64,000 nucleotides of DNA from Megaleporinus macrocephalus (Eukaryota > Chordata > Actinopteri > Characiformes > Anostomidae), in NCBI GenBank assembly GCA_021613375.1, contig CM038711.1:16485076-16549075 (forward strand), given 5' to 3'. The position numbers and the translations under genes were made by a program. This document shows positions 46,000 to 58,420 of the stretch, piece after piece (positions within the stretch are counted from its first letter, which is position 1; the number at the start of each line of letters is the position of its first letter). The notes beneath the pieces were generated by a model. The model saw nothing but the letters and a program-made list of their open reading frames with translations, was not told the origin of the DNA and made no database searches.

Positions 46000-48050
46000 T
46001 TTCAATCCATTTGTACTTTCTGTATTTGTATTTGTAAATGATTCAAATGTTTCTCAGATTTGCATGAAGAACTGATTTCTTCTTCAGGTCGACTTGGTGT
46101 AAGAGAGAGAGTTAAAAACAAGGCATGATGAAACACTCTCCCCTGAGAAGAAATCAATTGGCATCACCCCTAGACACATCACCAGTAGCATAAACTGCAT
46201 GGTGTAAAGAGAAGCAAGAATGTATGCAGTCTTAATTGCTGATGCTGATACAAGATATATGGTTTGACTAATCCAGTGGCACGTTTTCCTGTAAACAAGA
46301 GCTGTTTACAAGTTCTTACAACTTAATTGAATGTTGTTGATTGACAAAACACCACATGAACAAACCATTGTGTGTTGGTGAATGCTATAGAGTGTCTCTC
46401 CGTCTTCTAGGGCAGTCATGGCTCCGGTGCACCTGGCAGCCAGGCAACGGAGCAGAGAGCTTGGTGGCTGTGAAAAGATTGCAGGCGATTGCAGCAGGGT
46501 TGGGTGTGTTGTAAGAGGCCAGCCAACATGGCCCCAGCCTCTATTACTCATCCTGAAGAGTCCTGAACCTAAGGGGAAGGGGGAAGTTGCGGTAGAGGTG
46601 GGGGGTAGGGGGAGGGGGAGGTCTCTGGAGTCTCAATTACCTTGCACACACTGCCTGATGCAATAAGACAGTCAGCAGCCTTTGTGAGTGAAACACATAA
46701 GGCAACACATAAACTCAGACACCCCCGCTGAGTCCACAGTGGGCACAGCTTCTCATCAGTTCAGTAAAATGATTAACTGTCAATTTGTTAATCTGTGATC
46801 ATAGTATAGCAATACTGTGATTTTGGAATTTTTTACCTCTTGAGTTTAGTCAAGGCTTCTTTTTATTTCTTTATTATTAAATGAAAATATAAAAAAAATA
46901 AATGAAAAATGAAATAATTCTATTAGGCTTACATACGGAAAAAAACACCTTTTTATGTATTTGGTTTCTGGTCAAAACAGCCATTAAGTTAATTAATTTT
47001 TCAGCATCAGCAAGAAATGGAAAACAGGAAATTAATAATTAAATAAACAGTAATTAAATACATTTATTTTTTTTGAGTGTACAGCTTCTGTGCTTTTCTT
47101 TAAGCTTGCAAATTTCAGTTTTAGAAACTTGGTTGCATTTAGTGCTAGTTATAATCTAAGCAATCCCAACCACATTCAATGATGCTAAGGTCTACGTTCT
47201 GGGGATAAGTATCCCTTATTTTTCTTAGCAATGTGCTAAGGTTTTATTATACATTTCTTTCATTTTTTAACAGTCATTTAAGCTTATTTAAGCAAGATTG
47301 ACCGAGTCTCTTTATTTCTATTATTTTTTAATTCTTTTTACAATGCTTTTATTTGACTGGTTCAAATTTTAGTTCACCCTAACTATCATTTTATGATTAC
47401 ATTTGTTAATTAGTTTTGAGCTTGGTTTTATTTATTTTTCCACTTCTTAATTAAATCCTACTTGTTCTCTTAATTTTTCCCATATTTATTTTAATTCCGT
47501 TTAATTTATTTTAATTCCTGTTTCTTTTCTATTGCTTGCTATAAACGCTTGGCTGCATTGAGGGTTACCCCTGTTGTATTTCAGAGTGAAAATAAAGTGT
47601 GATAATTACAGATTTCTACATGCTTCAACATAAGGATAAAACCCTCACTTTACATATTGGCATGCAAAATATTGTAACACTATATTGTATCAATTTCCCC
47701 CCACCCCTAACCTATGCAACTCAGTTACAAATGAAAAGATCAGCATTGGTTTCACATTAACGTCACAGAATAATTACTTCATTACAATCCTGTGCGGAAC
47801 AAGACAAACAAATTTATACGAAAGCATTTTATTTATTTTAAACACAAAAAATTCTGCATTAAAATTAATATCATTCATGAAAAGAGAATGTTTTGCAGTG
47901 GCAGTTGGGACAAGTGGCAGTTGGGACAGGGGCAATGTTCTATTGTGAATAAAAAATTGGTTTATGTAATTTGCAAATTATTGCATTCTGTTTTTATTTA
48001 AATTTATATACATTTTACATGGAATCACAACCTTTTTTGGGTTTGTAGGT
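46000..48050. other. Intergenic DNA, mostly A/T-rich
   Basis: Apart from the G-rich tract at 46573-46621 I see no gene. The phrase TTGAGGGTTACCCCTG at about 47558 resembles the likely LINE-derived sequence near 6539. Confidence 0.5.
46573..46621 (+). other. Potential G-quadruplex tract
   Basis: Five runs of four to six G (46573-46576, 46579-46583, 46600-46605, 46608-46612, 46614-46618) with short loops except one 16-base loop. Sequence potential only. Confidence 0.55.
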
Positions 48051-49930
48051 GATAGAGTGACAGTATACAGGTATCTCAGTTATAAAAACACATGAAGTGG
48101 AAAAAGCTTGAAGAGGGATTTAGGTAAATATCTGTCTGATCGCTGTTAACATTCATAGATAATTCAAGGCATCCAGTAGCTATTCCACAATTGCACAATG
48201 TAAATTTAGAATATAAATATAGAATAAAATAAAAATTGAATATAAAATAAAATAAATATAGAATATAAAAAAAGTAGAATATAAAAATAGAAATAGAAAA
48301 GGTCTCACAGTGTGTATGAGTGATGACAGTAGTGCAGTTAACCAGTGTAAACAATGTAGACCACTTCAGTAGTGCAAATATGCAGTTATGAAGTCAGCAG
48401 TGCAAATATGCAATAAAAAGCTGTATACATATGCATATGTATACATAGTGTATAATATGCATAGTATAATAATAACACTATAGTCATTATTATATATATT
48501 TAAAAGTATAGTTATATATAACATACAGTTATTCAGTTAAATCTGTGAAATAAATATGTAATATGATACAGTCTGATACCTGACAACTGATATAGGGGTC
48601 CGCAGTATAACAAGGTTACAGAATTATTTTTCACTGTGCTGGGATGAGTTTAACAGTATGATGGCCTGAAGGACAAAAGACTTCTCTGCCTGATGATGGC
48701 ACTGTGCAGAGAGTCAACATTGCTCATGACGGTCAGCAGTTTGCTGAGGGCCCTTCTCTCTACCACTGAGGTAAGACACTCTAGAATCAGCTTTCCTCAT
48801 CACACCACAAAGTCCTCTATCAGGTTCCTGTACTCTCTATCTTGTCCTTCACGCACATACCCCACAATTGCAGTGTCATCTAAGAACATCTCTATATGTC
48901 ATAACTCTTGAGTTGTATTTTAAATCAGATGTGTACAGGTTGAACAAAACTGAAGATAGCACAGTCCTCTGTGACCAGATGTGAATCCACCTCCATTTCC
49001 CTCCGCTTGTCTCTCAGTAGGAGGGACTGGATGGTGTTGAAAGCACTGGAGAAGTTAAAGAACATGGCCCTAACATTGCTGCTCCCCTGTCCAAATAGGA
49101 ATGAGCTCTGTGCAGAAGATAGAGGATGGCATCCTCCACTCCCACCTTCTCCTGGTATGCAAACTGCAGTAGTTCCTCAGCATGGCGGACCTGAGGTTTG
49201 CGGAGGTTCAGCAGCAGTCTCTCCGGTCTTTATTACATGGGATGTCAATGCGACTGGTCTGTAGTCATTCAGCTCCTTAGGGTGTGTCTTCTTGAGAACT
49301 GGAATGACACAGAACTGGAATAAGGATGTCTTCCACATGACCAGAACCTTTCCAAGACTCAGGCTCAGATTGGAGACTTGTTAGCGGTGCTCCCTCAGTT
49401 GGGTGGTGCATGCTTTAAGCATTCTGGGGCGCACCTTGTCCGGGCCTGCTGCCTTCCTGGGGTAGATTCTGTGGTGAATATGGGGTGACTGTGGGAGTGG
49501 ATATTCTGGTTAATGGTGCCGATGATGGTGGTGGAGGTAAGGTAGAGGGATGATGGTTTTCATTGCATTCCGGACCTCCATCATGCTGCTTTCCTGCAGC
49601 TTTTTCTTTACCTTCTTCCTAGGACTCCTTGAGTTCCCACTGTACACGCTTAACCTTTGTCCAGTCTCTGTCTCTGAATGCCCTCTTCTTTTGGTTGAGG
49701 AGTTCCTTGGCATTGCTGGTCATTCAGGGCTTGTTATTTGGAAAAGCATTGTACAGACTTTGTGGGAACAGCAACATCCATACAAAAGTTCAAGTAGTCA
49801 GTTGTGCAGTGTGTCACCCCCTCAGTGTCCTCTCCATGTGGGTCCAGCAGCACGCTCCAGTCAGCTAGCAGAAATAACCTCCTCACCATCTTTACACGCT
49901 CTATATAACCACTCCTCTGCTCTCACCCTC
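48050..49930 (-). mobile_element. Degenerate CR1/L2/Rex-like LINE
   Basis: The plus strand is the complement of an RT gene of the same broad type as 18060-20120. Aligned landmarks include the complement of KAAGPDKVRPRMLKACTTQL (about 49385-49450), of the LKNYRP-like region after 49255, and of a VDFR/ADDT-type region around 48850. Its tail (48190-48600) is A/T-rich. Many stops and gaps. Confidence 0.65.
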
Positions 49931-49939
49931 TCATGACGA

Positions 49940-51225
49940 AATTTGCACCAACTTAGCAGTGTTCTTGGTCTGCTGCTTTTACCTTTCTCACAACCCTTCG
50001 CCATGGCCCAGGATTTAGCCACCTCAGACAATAAGCTCCACTGCCTGGTCTGCCGGGCACTCTCCCAATGCAACTGCTGCTTTCAGGTCAATGAGACCTT
50101 CTGCTATTGGCAAAGCCTCCACTATGCCGGCTTCTTCAGCTCAATTGCCTGTTTCTCATGTCTTTTCTTGCCTCTCTCCTCCTCTGCTCATTCTCGCTTC
50201 TGCCAGTGCCGTTTCTCAATCTTAGTCAAGTCCCCCTTTTTCCTAATCATCTCTCTCAATCCCTTAAACAAGCAACTTCTTATTTCCTCAAATCATTCCT
50301 CCCTCTCTCAACCCAATTGAGATGTGGGCACGGTTTTTATGAGTACTTGCTCCAGCAATAGAACCTCCCTTCTTCTTGGGGAGCCTTGCACCTGGAGCTT
50401 TACTGTCACATTTTTGCAGGCCACTGGCGAGGTTTGCCACTGCTCTTCTCATCCTGCATCTTCCTGCTCCCATGCCAAGTCTCCCTCCCACTCATATCAG
50501 CCACCTGCTCCCTCCACTCATGCAATCAGGTCTGTTCCTCACCCATCCTCCTCCAGTGCCCGTGACATCTGTGTGCAGTCCATGTATCTGCAACAATTTT
50601 AATTCTGCTGGCTGCTTTGCTTCCTTTTGCAAGCTGCTCCATGTCTTTGCCCTGTCTGCGTCTAGGTGTCATCACTTCGCTCCTGGCGAAAGAAGTTTCA
50701 GACGGTTTCATGATCGGCTCTTTCCCATCTCTTCTGTTCACTTCATACAGGGTCAACCACTTGTAAGTATTCAGGAAAGAAGCATCTTCTTAATCTCTCC
50801 ACTTCTCCCGGTGCTGCAGAGCCCTCTGTAAACAGCCTTGTACCCAGTTCTGACTTTTTACTTTCCAATGCGACAGTGGACCATGCCATTGCCTTAATCA
50901 AGCTCGCAGCAGCAGGTCATGGTGCTTGGCTGTCCAAGGCTGTTATTGGAATTCTACTTTGCAGTTCGCCTCACTTTTAGCTGCAAAAGTAGTCCAATAG
51001 TAGTCCAATAATAGTCCAATAATATTTGACACCCTTGCAGAAGCCTTCTGCTGGATCCTGCTCAATGTGCAGAAGCTACCTTTCGTCCTCCACCTTATCG
51101 ATGACTTTCTGGATATCGACCTCCCATCTTTGCCACCAGCATGCAGCCTTAGCATTCTATCTAGCACCTTGGATCAATTCAAGAAGGCGCTGCAATGGTA
51201 GCAGCCTGTTGCACCAGCTTTGGTT
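49940..51225 (+). mobile_element. Probable DIRS-type retroelement fragment
   Basis: Broken plus-strand frames near 51045-51140 read ILLNVQKLPFVLHLIDDFLD and then LPSLPPACSL. These match the RT active-site region of DIRS-like elements, in which the YxDD box is LIDDFL. Upstream (49985-50700) a Cys- and Ser-rich frame starting MAQDLATSDNKLHC may be its gag-like part. It separates two LINE fragments. Confidence 0.5.
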
Positions 51226-51235
51226 ATGGAGTTTT

Positions 51236-51308
51236 AGGCTCAGGTTAGAGACTTGTTAGAGGGGCTTCCTTAGTTGAGTGGTGCATGCTTTGAGCATTCT
51301 GGGGCACA
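51236..51308 (-). repeat. Second copy of a LINE segment also at 49361-49433
   Basis: About 73 bases in the same orientation, roughly 85 percent matching by eye, from AGGCTCAG to TTCTGGGGC. Confidence 0.8.
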
Positions 51309-51324
51309 GAATGTTATGGGGAAT

Positions 51325-51720
51325 CACTCCCCAATAAGATGGACAAGCTGACATGGCATCAGGGGGAATACCGGGAGTGTAGCATCATAGTGTTTACATA
51401 GACATGGCTAACCATGCTAACTCCGGACACACTCATATCTATGGACGGCTTTCACCCCATTCAAGAAAACAGGACGGTGGAGAACTGTAAGAGGAAGGGA
51501 GGCGGACTGGCAGTATTTGTGAATTATAGATGGTGCACATCACTATTAAGGAAGCCCCCTCTGCTAAAGCTGACCTTGCCTGTGATGTCCTGCACTCGGC
51601 TGTGTGCAGGCTGCAGACACAGCACCAACAGGTCCTCCTTCTTATCTTTGGAGACTTTAATCATTTCTCCATTCTGTCCACCTTCCCCAGTATGTAACCT
51701 GCCACACCAGAAACATTGAA
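51325..51720 (+). mobile_element. LINE endonuclease fragment
   Basis: Plus-strand frames read DKLTWHQGEYRECSIIVFT, then PDTLISMDGFHPIQENR, then GGGLAVFVNYRWC and FGDFNHFSIL, the order of motifs in the APE endonuclease of CR1/L2-like LINEs. It has the opposite orientation to the adjoining RT fragments, so the region is rearranged. Confidence 0.75.
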
Positions 51721-51959
51721 AATATTGGATCTGTTTTATGCTAACACAAAGGAATCATATAATGTATTACCTCTTCTTCCTCTTCCTTGTACACAGGTGT
51801 AACCCTGGTTACTGAAATACACGTTAAATGTATTACTTCATTTATTCAGTTTAGTTAGGTACTGTCGAAAGTTAGTTGTAGTAGCTTTATAAACCTAGCA
51901 GAAGGTTTACAAGTTGTTTTGGAAGAGATATTGCTGAGGTAAAAGCAGTTGGCCTGTGA

Positions 51960-54680
51960 GTTAAGACCGTCCACGTCTTGGACGGCTCATACCTGTTGTA
52001 GCTGTTGGTGTTAGCTGAGCTGCGGGCTGCCTACATGCAGTTGCAGTTTGTGTCATAGCTTCCGTTGTTGTATCTGGACCGAAGACCAACTCGAGAAGCA
52101 AGGTCAGACAGACCACACTGTGACCGGAAAAGCAGTGGAAGAAGAAAGGTTTCCTCGCTCTGACTCGTACGTTCTCCGCAGCTGCCATTGAACTGTAAGT
52201 TGCATCTCTCCCACGACACAAGCGCTAGCCGTGTAGCCACGTCGCACTCCAGCTTCGTACAGGCCTGCAACGTGTGGGGCCCCTCATAGTGTTTGTACAT
52301 TCTAAAATTCAGACGTCTTGCTGTATCTTTGTTTAAATGCGCTGTGTATAGTGTAAGTTCATTTGTAAATACTGTTCAGTTCATGATGTTATTCGCTTTA
52401 CAGTTTAATGAAGAGTAATAAGCTAAAGCAAGGAATATTTTGTGCATTTTAAAAACTCGTCACAGACTTTTAACTGATAACTGATAAGCTATTGAGAATG
52501 ATTTAATTTTGACTGTGTTTATTTTAAGAGGCGGAACTTTTCTTGTCTTTGCGGTTTACAGGCTTTACGGCCCAGTAAACTCAAAAACCAATCACGTGCG
52601 CTGTAAGATCACCAAAGACACTCCTCAGCCAATCGGATTTGTGCAGATTGGGGCTGTGCGACACGCACACGAGCGAGGAGCAGCAGCGGGAGACTAAAGC
52701 GTGTCAGAAAGAATAACATGCAGAAAAGTCCACAGCGAAAACTGACAGTTATGGAATGGACTTGCTCGTCTAGTTTTGGTGAATAGCGCTGTGCAAAACC
52801 AACATGTCAATTTGTGAAGCTGAAGACGTTAACAAGAAGACGCACGTTTTATTTACTTTTTTTCAAAAAAATGCATCTGATGGTATAAGATGTTAATACT
52901 AGACTACTTCAATATACAGGATATGGCACTGAGCATAAGTTAGAAATGATGTCGGTCCGGACCTTGGCCTGAGAAAATCATCTCTAACTGGACCTTACTG
53001 AACTCTGAAATTCGCTTGACAAGGGGGTGGGGCTGTCGAAGCAGCCGAAGCCACCCAGATCTCCAGCCTCAAGTTTCTTATAGTTCCTGTTTCTTGCTCT
53101 GCTTTAGTGGTCCGCACTTCGCAAATGAGGACATATAGAGGACAATAATGCAACAACATGCATTCAGATATGTTACAGTAGACCAGCAACTTTTTAAAAT
53201 ACACTTGTAGAACATGAGCTTCGCAGCCAGTGGATTCAGTATTTAGCAGTGATGGAAGTGACCTCCACTGTGCTGTGAAAGACAGTGATCTCCCTTTTTT
53301 AGGCAGTACAAAATCCATTTTAATTGTGTAGCATGAAAAGTATTTTGAAATTCAGTAACACTTCGCAATAGGGAGCGAATGCATAAATTAATAAATTAAG
53401 AACACTGTATCCTAAACACAGTGGACGGTGGAATATCTAGGAGGGATGAACAGAGAGAGAGAGCTTTGTTCACATCAGCTGTTGTTTATCATTATGTCGC
53501 TATGTTTGCTAGCTTGTTAGCCAGATAGGTAGCTAACTGCTATTTGTAAAATATACATAGCAGAGACTTACTGTTCTTTGTGCAGCCTCAAAAGTCCAAC
53601 AAAGTTTGAAGTGGTTGCAGCTCCATCTGTGAGCTTGACTCCACATGTCCTGCATGTTGCAGTTCTTTTTTATTTACTACAGCATAATCTTTGTAGTGGA
53701 ACAGGATTATTTTCGGGAGCATATTGTTCCTCGTCTCTGCACGAATTCAACACACTCAAACTTTTTCCTCCATTAATTTTTTTTTCTCTTTATAGACGGT
53801 CCCTTAACATCTTCAGCGTTGCTTCAACCTATTTCAACCTATAAAAACTACTGGGAGAAATGGAAGGATGGGGAATTGTGGGGAAATGTAGTGATCATAC
53901 TTTGTTCTCTGCTTCACCACCACTTACAAAATGTCGTTTCAGAGACTTAGGAGAATGTCTGATTATTAGTAAGTTTGTTAGATTGTGAGCTACAGCAGCG
54001 GCAAAATGCAAATATCTGCCGAATATATCAGCCTTACTGAGCAAGCCGCAGCGGGAACGAGTGAATATGTGCTGATAGGAAGTGATAAGACTATTAAATC
54101 ATCTATCAATCTATCAATTTATCTCTCCTGTCGGCTCCTCTGCGTCCACCATGTTTGCTGTAGTCGAGTTCAGAGGTGTGTCGAAGTGAGCAGTCAGTCA
54201 CAAGTGCCATCAGCCAATAGTGTTCGGCCCATGTCCCGCCCCCACACTGTCAAAACCACCCCCTCTGAAAACCAATCTCTCACGTGCAGAGAGCAGCCGA
54301 CATTATTGCATTTTGCGTGCAAGGAAAGGTATCAAATCGCGTGAGAAAAAAAGCATTAGAGGAGGAAAAAAAAAGACTCATGAGTGAAACATTTACGTGC
54401 GTGAAATGTTAAAACGTGCAGCTTTATATCTTTCACCTCCCGTTTTTTGTGCGACATTAATGTGACGCCATAGGCGAGTCTTTTAAAGTCTTAAAGCTCA
54501 TGTCCGATTCCAAGCTCTAACTCTCCAAAGAATCCATTAATAAATGAGGAAATATGCCAGCTTAAGAGAGAGTGTCATACATCAGAGTGCTTATACATTA
54601 TGATAATCTCAAAGAGCAGGTTAAACACCTACAATAGTAAGCCAACTGGAACAAGTCACAGTAACATTCCTGATAAACCA
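51960..54680. other. Intergenic DNA, no gene supported
   Basis: Includes CpG-containing patches (52190-52280, 52560-52720, 54200-54450) that could be promoters or repeat ends. No coding exon was supported. Confidence 0.4.
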
Positions 54681-54689
54681 CCTGCATCA

Positions 54690-55832
54690 GTAATGACATC
54701 TTTTTCTGTTAACAGTTATCAGAATCTTGCAACTGTTAATATTAAGTGCGTCCACATGTGATCTTGATCTTGTTCCTACTTCATTCCTTAAGATTGTGTC
54801 TGACTGTGTTCTGAACGAGGTCTTAAGTGTTGTAAACTGTTCTCTGTCCACGGCTGTTTTTCCAGATGCTTTAAACACTGCCTTGGTGAGGCCTCTACTA
54901 AAAAAAGAGTAACCTTGATTCTTCTGTGGTAAATAATTCTAGACCAATTTTCAAACCTTCCTTCCTAAGTAAGGTCTTAGAAAAAGTTGTTTTCGATCAA
55001 CTAAATACTTATCTAATATCAGACAAGCTATGTGAGAAGTTTCAATCAGGTTTTCGTTCTAACCATAGCACTAAGACAGCACTAGTTTGTGTTGTCAATG
55101 ACCTCAGGCTTAGTGCTGATGTACTAATTCCTTCTATTCTTATTGGTGAGCCTATAAGGCATAGTTTGAGAATTGTTTAAGTCATATTTAACAGTAAAAC
55201 AGTTTATGGTTGCACTAGGAAGTTATTCATCAAGAAAACAAAATATTTTCTGTGGGGTACCACAAGGCTCAATCCTATGGCCTTTGCTTTTCTCATTGCT
55301 TTATATAATGCTTTTCTTACTGGAGTTCCTAAGAAAACAATCCATTAACTACAACTCATACAGAACGCAGCAGCTCGGATCCAACAAAAACAAGAAAAAT
55401 CAGTCCTGTTTTAAAAGAGCTGCACTGGCTCCTTTTAAAGTTCTGCCACTAGTCTATAAAGCTCTAAATAGTCTATTGTCTGGTTACATTACAGAATGTC
55501 TCTCTATTCATGTTAGATCTGCAGATATTGACCTTCTGCACATAACTTCAGTAAAATACAGAAAATATGGAGATACCTTTTTCAGTTATTCTGCTTCTAA
55601 ACTGTGGAACTCAATTCCAATTTTCAGTAGACAGTCGAGCTCAGTGCTCACTTTTAAGAAACAATTAAAAACGTATCTCTTGCCGTTTAATTAAAACTTT
55701 GACATCATAGTGCATATAAAATTGAACTTTATCTTTGCTAATAAATGTGTTATTACTGATAAAAACTGACTGTAAAGCCACTGGTATGAAAAGTGCTCTA
55801 TCAATAAAAAAATTATTATTATTATTATTAAG
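54690..55832 (+). mobile_element. Degenerate LINE (CR1/L2/Rex-like), 3' half
   Basis: Plus-strand frames give ALVRPLLKKE, then NNSRPIFKPSFLSKVLEKVV, then FQSGFRSNHSTKTALVCVVN, then FCGVPQGSIL, and the C-terminal segment HLRSAD/KLWNSIPIF to TYLLPFN. The catalytic ADD segment is missing, so it is internally deleted. It ends in a short ATT microsatellite (about 55813-55832), a usual tail for such elements. Confidence 0.8.
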
Positions 55833-55869
55833 ATTATCAGTTTTGTGGTCATTTACATGACATCTAAAA

Positions 55870-56130
55870 GGAGTAGGGGTTACACCTTCCAGTTATTGGC
55901 TCCCCCTTTAGGTGCTGAGAGCTTTCACTGAACTGGGAAAATCTGTTTCTAGCTACCTTGCACCAGCTAGCTGGAATGAATTACAGGAATCTCTAAAGCT
56001 CCGCTGGTGACACTTGATCATTTTAAACTTTTAGTCTCTGACCACCTCCACTTTCCACTCACCATGGAACTGTTTTGTTTCATTTTATTGTTTGACATTT
56101 ATTACTCTAATTTTTTTTTACAGCACTGAA
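55870..56130 (+). mobile_element. Second LINE 3'-end fragment
   Basis: Contains SYLAPASWNELQESLKL (about 55950-56000), the same C-terminal type of motif as the preceding element, then a 3' UTR-like tail. Confidence 0.5.
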
Positions 56131-57255
56131 CCTTGGACTTACGTTGAGAATTTTGTTTAAATCAAATAAGGCAGTGATTATGATTAATCCTGGCATAGTT
56201 CAAACATTTTCACTTGTTGCATTGTTTGTAAAATCTGCTTAATGCAAGCACATTTAAAGCAAGTTCAAGCCAAGCTAAGAGCAAAATTGTTTCCAGGAAA
56301 AATCTATAGTATGTCCACTTAAAGGACCCAAAATAAAGATAGCTAAATACACTATGCTAGGAGGGTGAAAATAATACGTTTTTGAATAATATTTTGAATA
56401 ACATTTTAAAGAACATAGAACAGGAAATATTTAAAAGTGTATGTTATGTAAAAAATAGTTGTAACACCACCAGCATTTAAGTAAGACTGGCAGAAAACAC
56501 TGCAGTTGACAGGTTTCCTGGAGAACTGTACACACTATTACCTTCTGTATACTCAAGAGACAAGAGTGTTTTAGTTCAACTGTGGCTAAATAGTTGCTGC
56601 AGAAGTCAGTTCATTGACCCATCAATGTAAAAAAAACACATCTTTTTGTTTTAGAATAAAATGTTTTATTCATAAATGATATTTATCCATCCTATTTTAG
56701 ATACAATGAGTTTTTAAAAAGAATAATAACTGATGTACATGTGATAATGTGTGGGTGAGTGGTCAGAAGGTTACATGAGAAAGGTGGCGTTGAGGTGTGA
56801 AGTGAAGCTCAAAAGGCAGGTAAGTTTCCTTTAGTAACGGCACCAACACAAACAAAAGACTTATACAAGCAAAGCGATATATACAAAGTATATACAACTA
56901 TATACACTTTTACACTGGCAGGACTATACACTACCACCTACTACTGTCAACATAAACATCCAGTTTCTCTGTAGTAAAACTTAAACAAATGTTGCAGTCT
57001 TTCATGCACATACTCTAACAGTGTGTTATTTTCTCAGCTCTGTTGTTACCTGCTGTTTTATACGGCCAAGCCCCCTCTGGACTAGACCAGTCAGTAATTA
57101 ATACAACAGGCAGGTGCACAACAAAAGTGTCTAAATCCCTATATACAATATTTTCTAATATTTACACAGGCATGCATGCATTTGTAGATATTTAAATAAC
57201 TTTGTACAATATTACACTGTTAGATGTTCTTGACATTATTTTGGTTTCTTCTGTC
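56130..57255. other. Intergenic DNA, nothing recognised
   Basis: A/T-rich sequence with no supported gene or element. Confidence 0.5.
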
Positions 57256-57260
57256 CACAG

Positions 57261-57353
57261 GTACCCGGACCCCCTTGTCCCAGGACAAACCTTGGTTTCT
57301 ACCAAGACCTTAAGTTTGAATGGTTTATGCGCTGATAATTCCACAGGAACCGG
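57261..57353 (+). CDS. Candidate orphan exon, gene unknown
   Basis: A 93-base segment between a strong acceptor (pyrimidine tract then CTGTCCACAG) and a consensus donor GTAAGTA. One frame is open throughout and reads YPDPLVPGQTLVSTKTLSLN, then GLCADNSTGTG. The length is a multiple of three. I do not recognise the product, and no partner exon was found nearby. It could be a real exon, an untranslated exon or chance. Confidence 0.3.
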
Positions 57354-58033
57354 GTAAGTACTGTGAGTATTGTCTTTATAATGTATATATTGTCTGTAGC
57401 TAAGGGGTTTTCGATGGCTGATGATGTGTCCTGGGCCCTAAAATGGTTCATTTTTATATGAAGTATGTACACTCCTCTCTGAACAATGCATAACAAGAAA
57501 AAATAACCATCCTGAAAAGGTTTTTAATGCATTTTGCAACAAAACCCTTGCAATGAAATTCTTATTTAAATTATGCTATTTCATAAAAAAGAGCAATGCC
57601 GAATGATTTTAATATGTTCGCTTTTCTTCACAGAAACAAGTTTAAATAATTAAAAAGAAGTTGTAAAAAGACATCATAATTGTATACATAAAATTGCATC
57701 TATTTAATCATATACATTGTTATCATTATATTACTATGATATAATTATTATTATTCCAGATATGAACGTTTTAGTGAAAGTTCTACCAGGAAGAGTCTAA
57801 TGTTATGTCCTTCATTCATTCATTTATTACTCCTGATCAATTGTTGGCCTACACCAGTCTTTTAAATTACTCTATTTGCCTATCCCTTCAGCTGCTTTCA
57901 TGTGCTGATGTTTTGGCATTCCATGTACGGCTCGTTGCGCTCTCTTCAGCCTTCTGTCATTCTCTGCGCCGCTCTGCCTTCTCAGGCATCACGTTTGTTG
58001 TTTGATGCCACTGTGTCTTCAGTGTTTTCTCTC

Positions 58034-58360
58034 TCATCCTGTACCACCTTTACACTAAGAACACAGGAGGGAACATGTTAAACCAGAGCCTGAGAAAAGT
58101 GGTTCCCCCTGTAAAATTACAGCTGGAGTAGATATTAAGTACAGTAATGGTGCTGATCATCTATATCTGTGTATGATCACTTAAGTCAGTAACTTTTTGT
58201 CATCCTGTACCACCACAATACTGAGAACACAGAGGGAACGTGCTTAACCAGAGCCTGAGAAAAGTGTGTCCCCCTTTGTAGAATTAAAGCTGGAGTGGAT
58301 ATAAAGTACAGTAATTGTTTTAGTCATCTTGTACAACTTTTACACGGAGAACACAGGAGC
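58034..58360 (+). repeat. Tandem duplication, about 2.3 copies
   Basis: Copies start at 58034, 58200 and 58324. Each begins with TCATC(C/T)TGTAC and includes GAGAACACAG; the first two also share CCAGAGCCTGAGAAAAGTG. The third copy is partial. Confidence 0.85.
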
Positions 58361-58420
58361 GTGACAAAAAACTTTTAAAACTGAGAGCAATTGCTCCGGT
58401 TCAAAATTCTGTTTTTCTAT

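Noticed and set aside
48076..48354. Phe/Tyr-rich minus-strand frame as a membrane protein
   Set aside because: It is simple A/T-rich repeat sequence at the tail of a degenerate LINE.
51961..52300. Minus-strand frames of 86 and 89 codons near a CpG patch as a first exon
   Set aside because: The two frames overlap out of phase, and no recognisable domain or partner exon supports them.
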